Shown: one piece after another, positions 47,268-56,406 of the stretch
Position numbering within the stretch: position 1 is the stretch's first letter
Layout of the letters: every line of letters begins with the position of its first letter
From: Pleionea litopenaei
GTDB lineage: Bacteria > Pseudomonadota > Gammaproteobacteria > Enterobacterales > Kangiellaceae
Assembly: GCF_031198435.1 (NCBI RefSeq)
Contig: NZ_CP133548.1
Span: 2,948,001-3,012,000 of the forward strand
Reading direction: 5' to 3'
Length of the DNA: 64,000 nucleotides
The notes under the pieces: model-generated
The model's database searches: none
The model's input: only the letters and a program-made list of their open reading frames with translations
Told to the model about the DNA's origin: nothing
Made by a program: the position numbers and the translations under genes

Positions 47268-47356
47268 GCGCTAGCGAATACAAAGAAACTCGGAGCAACC
47301 GAGTCTTGCAGACTGGAAAACCTTTACTGGCCTCACACGTTGAGGCTTTTTTATTT
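47268..47356 (+). ncRNA. Candidate small RNA, about 90 nt
   Basis: This sits in the 352-base gap 47128-47479 that has no gene. A promoter predicts a start near 47268. The transcript contains a hairpin ACTCGG-AGCAA-CCGAGT (47288-47304), a single-stranded stretch CTTGCAGACTGGAAAACC, and a Rho-independent terminator ending in a T-run at 47356. This is the standard layout of an Hfq-type sRNA: 5' hairpin, open seed region, terminator with poly-U. I do not recognise it as a known family. The rest of the gap, 47357-47479, holds nothing I can support. Confidence 0.6.
47330..47356 (+). terminator. Rho-independent terminator of the candidate small RNA
   Basis: GCCTCA-CACGT-TGAGGC followed by TTTTTTATTT. 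Confidence 0.85.
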
Positions 47357-47479
47357 CTACCTTTCAATAACCGATTAATTTCTCAAGACCGACTTCATCT
47401 TCAAGCAAGACCGACTTAATCTTTAAGAAGGATAAGACGAGGTTAACTCTATAAGGCGCACGAGCAGGTTACCCGCTAT

Positions 47480-47665
47480 TTATTCCGTCTCGTTGATGGC
47501 TTGCTCTTTACGAGCCTGAATTCTCCAACGCATGACCATTATTCCTGATAACGCAAAAAATATTCCTGGTAACCATCTTAGTGGATGTTCTGTGAAAACA
47601 ATCAGCGCAACAGCTATTGTTAGATAACAGTAGGGTAACAACTGATAAACTGCTTTAGGTAACAT
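47480..47665 (-). CDS. Small membrane protein, 61 residues, unknown
   Basis: From ATG 47665, where AAAGGA lies about seven bases upstream; the frame extends to 47749 without a ribosome site. Two hydrophobic segments (about 6-23 and 29-45) are separated by EHPLRW, then a charged tail MRWRIQARKEQAINETE. No family recognised. It lies alone between the candidate sRNA and the Yip1-like gene. Confidence 0.6.
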   Translation of the reverse strand: MLPKAVYQLLPYCYLTIAVALIVFTEHPLRWLPGIFFALSGIMVMRWRIQARKEQAINETE

Positions 47666-48023
47666 GACTATTCCTTTTAATTTACTGAAGTGGCTCAAAC
47701 CATCCTGTTTGAAAACCTCTCTTGGTTGCTTAGATAAGCAACCCCTCATTCCATGTCTATAATCGTTCCAAATGTACCATTGGGTGCATTTAATGACCCA
47801 GTTTTGAGATGTTAAGAGATCGCCTTTTGAAATAAAAGTAAATATTCCAGAAAACTTAACGTTTATGGCGGTTAGTTATAAAGCACTGGAATGTCCGTTA
47901 GACAAGTTTATCGCTAAAAGTTTGATCCGAAACAATTGATTTTGTTGCGTTGCAGCTCGTGAAATAACCAAAAAACGCATATGCTTAAATGTAGAGCCAG
48001 TTAATATAACGAGAGGAAAGTTC
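47666..48023. other. Gene-free stretch before the Yip1-like gene
   Basis: No convincing gene; the longest + strand frame near the Yip1 gene is 24 codons without a ribosome site. It holds a 20-bp inverted repeat at 47724-47743 and the Shine-Dalgarno GAGAGGAAA of the Yip1-like gene at its right end. Confidence 0.6.
47724..47743. repeat. 20-bp inverted repeat upstream of the small membrane gene
   Basis: GGTTGCTTA-GA-TAAGCAACC, a perfect 9+9 inverted repeat 59 bases before the start codon at 47665 on the minus strand. It could be an operator or a leader hairpin; no T-run makes it a terminator. Confidence 0.6.
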
Positions 48024-48626
48024 ATGTCTTTGCGCAATACTTTTGGTTTGTTGTATGAACCTGAAAAACAGTGGCAAAAAATTTCCGAGAAGAACGATTC
48101 AGTTTTCAAAACCTACTTTAAGTACATCGTGGTCATGGCTTTGTTGCCACCTGCAGCTGCTTATGTCGGAAGCACCCATGTAGGCTGGACGCTGGGCATG
48201 TCGGATACGTATCGGTTAACGCCACAAAGTGCGCTGCAATTATCGGTAGCGGCTTACTTAGCAATACTTGTGGCAGTCTTAGTGCTCGCTTGGTTTGTCC
48301 AATGGATGGCGAAGACTTACGGGGCAAACCCGTCGTATAAGCGCTGTGTCAATTTAACGGCTTACAGTTGCACGCCACTATTTTTAGTCAGCATTCTTGG
48401 TGTGTACCCAATATTGTGGTTAGACATGCTGTTTTCATTAGTCGCGATTGGGTGGGCAGTCTATCTCTTGTATAACGGGGTGCCAATTATGATGGGTATT
48501 GACCGCGATCGAGGCTTTTTGTTTGCTAGCTCGATCATTACGGTATGCATGTGTGTATTGGTTGGTATGTTGGCGATTACCGTTATTTTTTGGGGTTGGG
48601 GGCTAGCGCCAGTCTTCACTCATTAG
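48024..48626 (+). CDS. Yip1-domain membrane protein
   Basis: 200 residues with five hydrophobic segments. The start MSLRNTFGLLYEPEKQWQKIS is typical of bacterial Yip1 (DUF1282-like) proteins, in which a short cytoplasmic PxxxW segment precedes the membrane part. ATG 48024 has a strong GAGAGGAAA site. The molecular role of bacterial members is not known. It is followed by dsbB after 107 bases. Confidence 0.85.
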   Translation: MSLRNTFGLLYEPEKQWQKISEKNDSVFKTYFKYIVVMALLPPAAAYVGSTHVGWTLGMSDTYRLTPQSALQLSVAAYLAILVAVLVLAWFVQWMAKTYGANPSYKRCVNLTAYSCTPLFLVSILGVYPILWLDMLFSLVAIGWAVYLLYNGVPIMMGIDRDRGFLFASSIITVCMCVLVGMLAITVIFWGWGLAPVFTH

Positions 48627-48733
48627 TGACGGACACATTTTTTAGCATTAATAGCTCTAGTATTTTTAAAGCACTTTGATATTCTCTGTGACCAGTCGGT
48701 TTAATCCGAAAATGGATCATAGAGAGTATCAGA

Positions 48734-49273
48734 ATGAGTGTATTCCAAGTTTGTCAAAAAACCATTAATCAGCGATGGTTCAGTTTTTTCGTTGCCGGGG
48801 TGTGTGCCGCATTAATGGGGGCTGCGCTGTACTTTCAATATGGCCTGAACTTGGAACCCTGTCCTTTGTGCATTTTTCAGCGCATCGTCGTTATCGTGTT
48901 CGGAGCCGTTTTTCTACTCAAGGCTTTGTTTCATCCTCGCCCTGAATCAGGCTTTCAATATTTTTTCTTTTTCTTAGCGCTGCTTGTTGCTGGGCTTGGG
49001 GTAGGCATTGCTGGTCGTCATGTATGGTTGCAAAATTTACCAGAGCACTTGGTGCCAGCGTGCGGACCAGCTCTGGATTATTTAATGGATGTACTGCCAT
49101 TTATGGAAATGCTCGAGACAGTTTTCAAAGGCTCTGGAGAGTGTGCTAAGCAAGACGGGTGGTCTTTCTTAGCTCTGAACATGCCAGAATGGATGGTGAT
49201 TATTTTCAGCGTGATGCTACTGTTCAGTTTATTTGGCCTATGGACACGTTGGCAAAACCGTAAACCTTTTTGA
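48734..49273 (+). CDS. dsbB: Disulfide bond formation protein B
   Basis: 179 residues, four membrane helices. The first redox pair is Cys43/Cys46 in LEPCPLCIFQR and the second lies in VPACGPAL and GSGECAKQDGWSF. It reoxidises DsbA and passes electrons to ubiquinone. No dsbA is seen in the window. Its end is 15 bases from the convergent kinase gene. Confidence 0.94.
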   Translation: MSVFQVCQKTINQRWFSFFVAGVCAALMGAALYFQYGLNLEPCPLCIFQRIVVIVFGAVFLLKALFHPRPESGFQYFFFFLALLVAGLGVGIAGRHVWLQNLPEHLVPACGPALDYLMDVLPFMEMLETVFKGSGECAKQDGWSFLALNMPEWMVIIFSVMLLFSLFGLWTRWQNRKPF

Positions 49274-49287
49274 AAGAGCGCTGAGGG

Positions 49288-51228
49288 TTACATCTCATCT
49301 AAAGGCAGTTGATATTGCTGTTCTGAAGTTTGGCGCTGCTTTTCTCTTTGCTTACTTTCGGGAAGAGGAATGCGAAGAGTAAATCGAGCGCCTTTACCAA
49401 CATCTGAATCAACAGTGAGACTGCCGGCTAGTTGTTCCGTGACAATAAAATAAGAAACCGACAGACCGAGACCAGTACCTTGACCTTCTGGCTTTGTTGT
49501 GAAAAATGGCTCGAAAACGCGTTTGCGTGTATTGGCATCCATACCTGGGCCATTGTCTTCAATATCGATGCGAATTGCGTGCGCATCGCGACTGATACTA
49601 ACGCTAATCGTTGGTGTGTTTTGATCAGGTTGTGATGCGAGTGCTTGAGCGGCATTAATCAAAAGGTTGAGAAGAACCTGGCGTAGTTTATTCTTCTGAG
49701 CTTTAATAGGCGGTAAGTTTGAAGCGTAATGCTCTTTAATTGAAATTTGTTTAAAGTCCAATTTGCGTTTTTGGTCATAGTCTTTTTCTGCCAGTCGAAT
49801 GGCACTTTTCATCTCTTCAACAAGGTTTAAAGTCACACTTTCACCGTGGCTCGGTCGAGCGAAACTCAACATGTCAGCCACTATCATAGCTGCGCGCTCG
49901 CCGGCTTCTTTGATTGCATCCAGTGATTCGATTATTTGTTGGTTCTCTAGATATTCACTCATTGCGTCTAAATCTAACTCGAAGGTTTTAGCGATTTTTC
50001 GGTTACGTGGAAAGTTGTTAGAAAGTCGTCTGAGAATATTTTGAGTGCTTTGCAGAATGGCCCCAAGGGGATTATTGATCTCATGTGCCATTCCAGCAGC
50101 AAGGCCTCCTAAAGAGAGCATTTTTTCAGTTTGTACAAGAACTTCATCAAACTGCACTTTTTCAGTAACATCATCCAGTCGGATAACCACACCTGGAAGG
50201 TTAGAATCCGTTGTTTGGCTCAGTGGATACAACATGACGTTAAACTTTACTTGTTTTCCATCTAATTCAACGTCAAAGAATTCTTTAATGGATTTTCGAC
50301 CTTTCTCGCTTTGTTGAATAAGAGAGAAAATATGAGATTTGAATCGTGGTAATAGGTGAGTGATGTTTTGCCCAACGGCCAGTGTTTCGGGAATATGGAA
50401 AACTTTCTCCGCTTCTAAATTCCATTGAGTTACTCGCAGTTTGTCGTTTAATGCGATGATTACCGATGGCATCGAGTTAACTAAGTTTTCGAGCAATAAA
50501 CGAATTTCGAAGATTCTCTTTTCCGTTAATTCGCGTCGTTGTACCTCTTCAACAAGTTTCTGTGTGCGTTCTTGCATTCGGCTTTCAAGCCGGTTTCGAA
50601 CTCGTTCGAGTGCTTCTTTTGAAGCATGTAATTCTTGCTCCACTAATCGTCGACGAGTGATGTCTCGTGTAATTTCTAAGTAGTAGGTTCCTTCCATCCA
50701 ACCGGCGATAGAAACATGGTTTTCAACTGGAATTTTTTCGCCTTTAAGCGATTGATAATGGGTCTCGAAAGTCACCGTTTGTCCGGTAAACAGCTGTTGA
50801 TGCATGCGTGGATTTCGGTACAAAGTACACTCGGTATCAAGATCAAGGTTACGCATGTTTTTGAGTTGTTCAACCGAGTACCCAAGTATCTCGCAAGCAC
50901 GACGATTGGCGTTAACAATTTGCCCATTAGGTCGAGTGATTAAAATCATATCCGCGGCATGGTCGATTAGTTCTGCGACATTACGACGAGTCTCTGACGT
51001 GCGAGTTTGCTGCTGTCCAAGTAATGTAATCACTCTCATCAGTGGGTAAATGAGAACGATAAGTGATAACACAAAGGCTTTGTGCGAGACATAGCCTTCA
51101 AGCATGCGCTCTTGATCAAACTCAATTAGGTTAAAGACGTTTTGAATCAGTATTGGGAGCAGTAATAATCCGCAAAAGAGAATAAATACCCAATATTGCA
51201 AAGCGGCAAATCGAAAATTTCGCAGCAT
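49288..51228 (-). CDS. PAS-domain sensor histidine kinase (NtrB/AtoS-like)
   Basis: 646 residues. Two N-terminal membrane helices (about 12-33 and 51-70) with a short periplasmic loop, PAS 1 (about 85-195, AADMILITRPNGQIVNANRRA), a coiled-coil stretch, PAS 2 (about 245-355, PSVIIALNDKLRVTQWN), then the H-box GGLAAGMAHEINNPLGAIL with His382. ATP-binding motifs LINAAQAL, DNGPGM and GQGTGLGLSVS follow. There is no adjacent response regulator, so its partner lies elsewhere. The signal is unknown. Confidence 0.9.
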   Translation of the reverse strand: MLRNFRFAALQYWVFILFCGLLLLPILIQNVFNLIEFDQERMLEGYVSHKAFVLSLIVLIYPLMRVITLLGQQQTRTSETRRNVAELIDHAADMILITRPNGQIVNANRRACEILGYSVEQLKNMRNLDLDTECTLYRNPRMHQQLFTGQTVTFETHYQSLKGEKIPVENHVSIAGWMEGTYYLEITRDITRRRLVEQELHASKEALERVRNRLESRMQERTQKLVEEVQRRELTEKRIFEIRLLLENLVNSMPSVIIALNDKLRVTQWNLEAEKVFHIPETLAVGQNITHLLPRFKSHIFSLIQQSEKGRKSIKEFFDVELDGKQVKFNVMLYPLSQTTDSNLPGVVIRLDDVTEKVQFDEVLVQTEKMLSLGGLAAGMAHEINNPLGAILQSTQNILRRLSNNFPRNRKIAKTFELDLDAMSEYLENQQIIESLDAIKEAGERAAMIVADMLSFARPSHGESVTLNLVEEMKSAIRLAEKDYDQKRKLDFKQISIKEHYASNLPPIKAQKNKLRQVLLNLLINAAQALASQPDQNTPTISVSISRDAHAIRIDIEDNGPGMDANTRKRVFEPFFTTKPEGQGTGLGLSVSYFIVTEQLAGSLTVDSDVGKGARFTLRIPLPESKQREKQRQTSEQQYQLPLDEM

Positions 51229-51442
51229 TCTTCGTCCGGTTTTATTTTTCTTTTCTCATGGGTTCATAATAGATGAAATCTTACGACAACGCATGACGAA
51301 AAATTTTGCAACATCAAGCGGATATGATAAAAAGGTAGTGCTTGAGTTTATCGTATCGCTTTGATTGCGGATCGTCAGGGAGGCCAGTCAAAGTCGTTTT
51401 CAAGCATTAAAACATTTATAAGTATAAGACGGGGAGAGGGTT

Positions 51443-51886
51443 ATGCTGGATTCTGTGGCACAGGATTCGAGAACCGCAAGCGTCGTTGCACGTTGGTTAG
51501 CGGAAAGGAATGAACTGCTGGTGCTGTATTGCCGACTTACTGGAAAGCGCAAAGATCAGGTTCTTCCCGACAAGTCTCAGATTAATCAATTTTGCGATAT
51601 ACTCATTGACTATGTCTCTGCGGGTCACTTTGAAGTTTATGAACAAGTGGTGAGCTTGTGCGATAAGAAAGGACCGCAGTCTTTGCAGCTGTTGGAAGAA
51701 GTATTCCCGCGCATCAGCAAGACAACCGATATCGTGGTCGACTTTAACGACAAATATTCAGACGATCAGGCAAATGAAGAGTTAATGAGTCAGCTTGACA
51801 AAGATTTGTCTAAACTGGGTGAAGCCATTGCATCGCGCGTAGAGCTTGAAGATCAGTTGATTGATACGCTTGCTGAATTCCATTAG
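51443..51886 (+). CDS. rsd: Rsd/AlgQ family anti-sigma-70 factor
   Basis: 147 residues, helical. Family pattern: RTASVVARWLAERNELLVLYCRLTG, INQFCDILIDYVSAGHFEVYEQV, then YSDDQANEELMSQLDKDLSKLGEAIASRVELEDQLI. Rsd binds region 4 of sigma-70 and helps shift polymerase to other sigma factors; AlgQ is the Pseudomonas relative. Together with 6S RNA the window carries two known sigma-70 controls. Confidence 0.9.
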   Translation: MLDSVAQDSRTASVVARWLAERNELLVLYCRLTGKRKDQVLPDKSQINQFCDILIDYVSAGHFEVYEQVVSLCDKKGPQSLQLLEEVFPRISKTTDIVVDFNDKYSDDQANEELMSQLDKDLSKLGEAIASRVELEDQLIDTLAEFH

Positions 51887-51926
51887 TGAGTCGTTTCGCA
51901 AGTTCCATAGGGTTTGGAGTTAACAT

Positions 51927-52214
51927 ATGATTCGAGTGATAATTGAGCGTCAATTGAAGCCCGGCTGTTATGAAGAGTATGCGACAGTGATTCGTCGTGC
52001 TAAAAAAGAAGCGGCGCGCAAGCAAGGCTTTATGGGCGGAGAGCTCTATTTTGATCAAGCCGATACGAACCGAATTTACATCATCGCTGCTTGGGACACC
52101 ATTCAACACTGGGAGCAGTGGGATAAGAGCGCTGAGCGTAAAAGTCTGACGCAAGAGCTGGCAGAGTTAATGTCAGGCCCAGAAAAAGTGACTGTATTAA
52201 CCAGTCGCCGATAG
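51927..52214 (+). CDS. Antibiotic biosynthesis monooxygenase (ABM) domain protein
   Basis: 95 residues, one ferredoxin-like ABM domain: MIRVIIERQLKPGCYEEYATVIRRAKKEAARKQGFMGGELYFD and a middle AAWDTIQHWEQWDKS. Members include small quinol monooxygenases and heme-degrading enzymes, but many have no known activity. It follows rsd by 40 bases and may be co-transcribed. Confidence 0.85.
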   Translation: MIRVIIERQLKPGCYEEYATVIRRAKKEAARKQGFMGGELYFDQADTNRIYIIAAWDTIQHWEQWDKSAERKSLTQELAELMSGPEKVTVLTSRR

Positions 52215-52304
52215 TCGTTTTAACGAAATCCTGCTAGACAAGTGGGCACGCCATTCGAGTGGCCGAGTTTCATGATTGTTTAACGAGAAAACAAAGAGGC
52301 TCGC

Positions 52305-52658
52305 TTAATCATCGAGCTGGGGCGAGAAGGGGATATTAAACTTTTGATATTCCTGACGCAGCCGACCCGTTAAAGCAAACCCAAACATTCGATAGTCAGC
52401 TAATAAAGACCAGACTGGATGACGAAATGTCGCGGGACGGTTTTTTTCAAATTGAAAGTGGCCAATCCATGCAGGACCGTACCCTGCGATTAGCACTAAC
52501 CAAAACCATTGCCATTGTTGACTGACCAGTAAAATAAGAACCGCGGCAATCGATGCCGCCGTTCCTAAGTAGTGCCAAGCTCGGCAAGTGGGAGAGCGAT
52601 GCTCTCCCAAGTAATATGGCCAAAACTGTTGAAATGTAAGAAGTTTTTGGCCGCTCAT
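52305..52658 (-). CDS. Mpo1/DUF962 family membrane protein
   Basis: 117 residues with two hydrophobic segments. Conserved motifs: FWPYYLGEHRSPTCRAWHYLGT and AGYGPAWIGHFQFEKNRPATFRHPVWSLLADYRMF, with the His residues that bind iron in yeast Mpo1, a 2-hydroxy fatty acid dioxygenase. Activity in bacteria is not shown. Two bases after the FKBP gene stop, same strand. Confidence 0.88.
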   Translation of the reverse strand: MSGQKLLTFQQFWPYYLGEHRSPTCRAWHYLGTAASIAAVLILLVSQQWQWFWLVLIAGYGPAWIGHFQFEKNRPATFRHPVWSLLADYRMFGFALTGRLRQEYQKFNIPFSPQLDD

Positions 52659-52660
52659 TA

Positions 52661-53458
52661 CTATTGAACCTCGCTGTCGCCTTCTTTTTCTGCGGCTTCT
52701 TGAGTAGACTCGATGTTCAGTAGTTCAACATCAAATATCAAGGTTGCACCACCAGGAATGCTAGGAGGCATGCCTCGATCACCGTAACCTAAGTCAGAAG
52801 GAATGTAGAAGCGGTACTTATCGCCAACGCTCATTAATTGAACGCCTTCAGTCCAGCCTTTGATCACTCGATTAAGAGGGAAGTCAATTGGCTCGCCGCG
52901 CTCAACGCTGCTGTCAAATTGAGTTCCATCGATTAATGTGCCTGTGTAATGAACTTTAACGACATCGGTGGCTTTCGGTTTGTTGTCGCTGTCACCTGTC
53001 GAAATTACTTTGTAGTGTAATCCTGACTCGGTCGCTTTGATGCTGTCATCTTCTGCTTTTAACTGAGCAATATGTGCCGCGCCTTTATCTTTTTCAGGTT
53101 GAACCTTAGCTGATTGCTCTTCGTGCATTTTCGCTTGAATGGCGCCTTGAAATGCCATCAATTGTTCTTGAACCTGCGCTTCTGTTAACTGAGGATTACC
53201 GTTTAAACCATCAGCGAAGCCTTTGGCCATTAATTCAAAGTCAATGTTCATCTTTTTTAGCATTTCGTCGCTACTGATGCGCTGCGCCGACATAGCGCCA
53301 ATCGCATAGCTTTGCTTTGCAATGTCGGTTTTTAATTCAACAGCGGTACTGGCTGATTGCGTTTTGGCTTCTGCGTTAGCGTCTGTTTTTGTTTCTGTAT
53401 TTTGCTGGCAGCCGGCGAGAAGTGCACCGATAACCGCAAGTGGTATTAGTTTTTTCAC
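52661..53458 (-). CDS. FKBP-type peptidyl-prolyl isomerase lipoprotein (FkpA-like)
   Basis: 265 residues. The lipobox is LLAGC after MKKLIPLAVIGA. The N-terminal dimerisation domain (about 42-140, KQSYAIGAMSAQRI) precedes the FKBP domain: DVVKVHYTGTLIDGTQFDSSVERGEPIDFPLNRVIKGWTEGVQLM and GYGDRGMPPSIPGGATLIFDVELL. It folds envelope proteins in the periplasm. FkpA is usually soluble, so the lipobox makes this an anchored form. Confidence 0.92.
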   Translation of the reverse strand: MKKLIPLAVIGALLAGCQQNTETKTDANAEAKTQSASTAVELKTDIAKQSYAIGAMSAQRISSDEMLKKMNIDFELMAKGFADGLNGNPQLTEAQVQEQLMAFQGAIQAKMHEEQSAKVQPEKDKGAAHIAQLKAEDDSIKATESGLHYKVISTGDSDNKPKATDVVKVHYTGTLIDGTQFDSSVERGEPIDFPLNRVIKGWTEGVQLMSVGDKYRFYIPSDLGYGDRGMPPSIPGGATLIFDVELLNIESTQEAAEKEGDSEVQ

Positions 53459-53515
53459 AAGTTTTCCCCTACAGTATTATTTAATTTAAAAATTTGACCT
53501 GCAGTCTAACCAGTT

Positions 53516-54544
53516 ATGTGCCAAATGCCAAACCAGCTTGCTGTGAATATTAAACGCTTCACATATTCGACAGTGGTTATCGCCTTATTTTTCATAAACA
53601 GCCTGCTCTTAGTGGGATGTGAGTCGTCTGAATCGGCTGTCGAAGAGTGGCCTCATGCTGCTGTAGGCATGTACGATGCGTCGCTCTCGGACGATGGTCG
53701 CTTTGCTTTGGTCGCTTCAGTCAACCATCAAGCTGGCTACTGGGATCTGCAACAAAATAAACTGCTGTTTCAGTGGCGTCACAATGATGATCCTGAATCA
53801 GGAATTACGGTATCGGACATCTCACCCGATGGCTCTCGTGCCTTGACCGCCGATAAAAGTACCTTTGTCATTTGGAATACCACATCAGGAAAGCCCTATG
53901 GGTACTGGCAAGCTCCTGCCGACATTACTTCTGCCGCTCTCTCTGACAAAGCCAAATATGTGTTGCTGGGGCTCAGCGACGGGCGAGTGGTCCATATCGA
54001 TATGGAGTCCGGTAGACGCTTGGAGTTTACCGGTCATCGAAACAACCGAATTGCCAGCGTTGATATGTCGGCGAATGGAGTTTGGGCATTCTCTGGCGCT
54101 TATGATGGAAGAGTCGTCTTGTGGAACACTCAATCGGGTCAGCCTCGCTATGTGTTTGAGCACGATTCACGAGTTACTTTAGTTCGGTTGGAGTCGCAAG
54201 GCCGATTAGCATTTTCATCAGGAACTCGCGGTAACGCCATCGTATGGGATTTGGAGTCGGGAGTTGAGCGAGTAAGCTTAGCGTTAAAGCCGCGGGAATA
54301 TGTGATGACCGCAGCAGCGTTTTCGGCTGATGGTCGCTTGTTAGCGACTGGAGCCCCTGGACGTGATGTACGTCTTTGGTCAACTCAAAACGGCAGTCTT
54401 GTGCACCAATGGCAAGTCAAAACTCGAGACCAATGGAAGCCTTCTGGCGCCATTGTTTGGGCAGTAGCCTTTACCCCAGATGGCCATATCGTCACTGAAG
54501 CTTCTTCAGGATATGGCCAAATGTGGCGGCTACCAAGTCAGTAG
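53516..54544 (+). CDS. WD40-like repeat lipoprotein
   Basis: 342 residues. An N-terminal hydrophobic stretch ends LLLVGC, a lipobox, after a longer than usual N-region (start ATG 53516 or 53525, no clear ribosome site). About six WD40-like blades follow, for example AALSDKAKYVLLGLSDGRVVHID, SVDMSANGVWAFSGAYDGRVVLWN and AFSADGRLLATGAPGRDVRLWS. A beta-propeller held to the periplasmic face probably serves as a binding platform. It is divergent from the FKBP gene and convergent with the peptidase gene. Confidence 0.85.
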   Translation: MCQMPNQLAVNIKRFTYSTVVIALFFINSLLLVGCESSESAVEEWPHAAVGMYDASLSDDGRFALVASVNHQAGYWDLQQNKLLFQWRHNDDPESGITVSDISPDGSRALTADKSTFVIWNTTSGKPYGYWQAPADITSAALSDKAKYVLLGLSDGRVVHIDMESGRRLEFTGHRNNRIASVDMSANGVWAFSGAYDGRVVLWNTQSGQPRYVFEHDSRVTLVRLESQGRLAFSSGTRGNAIVWDLESGVERVSLALKPREYVMTAAAFSADGRLLATGAPGRDVRLWSTQNGSLVHQWQVKTRDQWKPSGAIVWAVAFTPDGHIVTEASSGYGQMWRLPSQ

Positions 54545-54556
54545 GTCGGCGATTGG

Positions 54557-56209
54557 CTATTTGTTTTGACCGAAGGTATCGCCGAAGAAGTCACCTTCAT
54601 TCCAGTTAGGTCGGTTGTCACTATTGGCTATTTCCGTTCCAATAAGGTAGTTCACTTGAGTAAACTTAGCCCCTGCCTCGTAATCAATCGGCAGTGTCGC
54701 TTCATCGCTGGGCTGATGATAGTGCTGGTGAAAAAACTTCTGGAAGATTTTTCCGCCGTCGATCGATTCATCTAACGATTTAAAGCCAGGAACTAAAAAT
54801 ACCGAAGGAACACCTTGTTTAACAAACGAATAGTGGTCGGAGCGAACGAATATATTTTGTTCAGGCATTGGGTCTGGTGACAATTGTAGGCCGACTTTTT
54901 CGGCTGCATTTTGAACGTATCGGCTCATTGTCGAGTGCTCTGCACCAAAAGCGATCACATCGCCAATAGGGTACAGTATCAAAGGCATATCTAAGTTGAT
55001 GTTGGCAACTAACTGATCAATTGGCACGGTGGGGTGTTGAGCGAAGTAATCTGAACCGAGTAACCCTTTCTCTTCTCCTGTTACCGCGACAAATAAAACG
55101 GAGCGCTTGGGTGGATTTTCAGAAAATAGACGCGCCGTTTCTAGCATAATGGCCGTACCACTGGCATTGTCCATAGCCCCGTTGTTGATGACGTCTTCTT
55201 GTGATGTTGAGTCTGAATGCACCCCGATGTGATCGAGATGAGCAGAATAAACAACGTATTCATTTTTTAGTTGCGGGTCTGTTCCTTCAACAATGCCTAC
55301 CACATTAGGGCTAGTGATTTCGCTGTGTTTGGTGGTGACTTGTAAGTTGGCCGTGATACCAACTTCAAACTTAGGTAAGGGTTCTTGATCCGTCAGTTTT
55401 TGGCTGATGGTTGCATAGTTAAAGGGTGCCTTAGACAGCAGCTTTTCAGCAGCCTGGATACTCAAGAGTGCGCCAACCTTTATTTCTGGAATTAAATTTC
55501 CAACCTGTCCTTCACCCGTCAACCAATTGAGAGAGGGGCGGTTAATACGACCTTTAAGTCGCTCAAAGCTGTAGCGTTGCTCTCCCTGCTCGGTCTGTAA
55601 ATAGATAATTCCAACAGCCCCGTGTTTTGCCGCGGCAAGAGCTCGCTGATGTCCAGAGACAAAATGCGCAGCTTCTTCAGACGGTAACGCGCTCGGCTTG
55701 TCATTGACGATCACCACGATTTTCCCAGTCACGTCAATATCGGCGTAATCGTCGTGATTGAGGTGAGGAGCACTAATGCCATAGCCAACAAAATAAAGTG
55801 GCGCCGAAACTTTCTGTTGGGTTGCCATACTGCTTCCGCTGGTTACGAAATCGTTTGGAAGGCTCAAGGTGTATGACTGATCTCCGGACACTGAAAACGT
55901 GGTTTCCTCAACGACCAGCTGGCGTTGACGAAAGGTAACTTGCTGAAGGTAGCTGCCGTTATCACCGGCTGGCGTCAGACCGTATTGCATAAAATGCGAC
56001 ACAACATAGTTTGCGGCAATGTCATAACCGCGAGATCCTGTGTCTCGTCCCTCGAGGAGATCACTGGCTAAAAATTCGATATGCGCTTTGAGTGCTGATG
56101 GAGTCGCCTCAGGATACTTTGGGGCTTTGGTTTGCTCTGGGCTAGACGGTTGGCAGCCACTTAGCATGACACAGAGAATCAAAGCGAAAAAGTTTGAAGA
56201 GTTTTGCAT
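54557..56209 (-). CDS. M28 family metallopeptidase lipoprotein
   Basis: 550 residues. Signal with lipobox LSGC (MLSGCQPSSPE). A PA-type insert lies near 145-290, and the peptidase core has SAHLDHIGVH, INNGAMDNASGTAIMLE, AVTGEEKGLLGSDYFA (catalytic Glu), VANINLDMP and HYHQPSDE, so the two-zinc site looks complete. Such enzymes are aminopeptidases of the periplasm or outer membrane. Stand-alone gene. Confidence 0.9.
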   Translation of the reverse strand: MQNSSNFFALILCVMLSGCQPSSPEQTKAPKYPEATPSALKAHIEFLASDLLEGRDTGSRGYDIAANYVVSHFMQYGLTPAGDNGSYLQQVTFRQRQLVVEETTFSVSGDQSYTLSLPNDFVTSGSSMATQQKVSAPLYFVGYGISAPHLNHDDYADIDVTGKIVVIVNDKPSALPSEEAAHFVSGHQRALAAAKHGAVGIIYLQTEQGEQRYSFERLKGRINRPSLNWLTGEGQVGNLIPEIKVGALLSIQAAEKLLSKAPFNYATISQKLTDQEPLPKFEVGITANLQVTTKHSEITSPNVVGIVEGTDPQLKNEYVVYSAHLDHIGVHSDSTSQEDVINNGAMDNASGTAIMLETARLFSENPPKRSVLFVAVTGEEKGLLGSDYFAQHPTVPIDQLVANINLDMPLILYPIGDVIAFGAEHSTMSRYVQNAAEKVGLQLSPDPMPEQNIFVRSDHYSFVKQGVPSVFLVPGFKSLDESIDGGKIFQKFFHQHYHQPSDEATLPIDYEAGAKFTQVNYLIGTEIANSDNRPNWNEGDFFGDTFGQNK

Positions 56210-56406
56210 GGTTCATGGGTATCCTGTTAACTATGAACGGGTAGCTTAACGACTTGACTCAAAAAATCCAGTGCGGGTTGGTAACAAGGTTTATCGATTG
56301 TTTATAATAGCGCTCGAGTGGGTGGTCACTTTTACCCATTAATTCTGTAGTCTTCGCTTAATCTGCCGGCGACCAATTCAGTGGCAGACGATCATAGGAA
56401 AACAAC

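Noticed and set aside
47867-47941. 24-codon + strand frame before the Yip1-like gene
   Set aside because: No ribosome site and no recognisable features.
56270-56330. Possible BirA operator upstream of bioA (GGTTTATCGATTGTTTATAAT)
   Set aside because: The two half-sites do not match the known inverted spacing, so it was not called.
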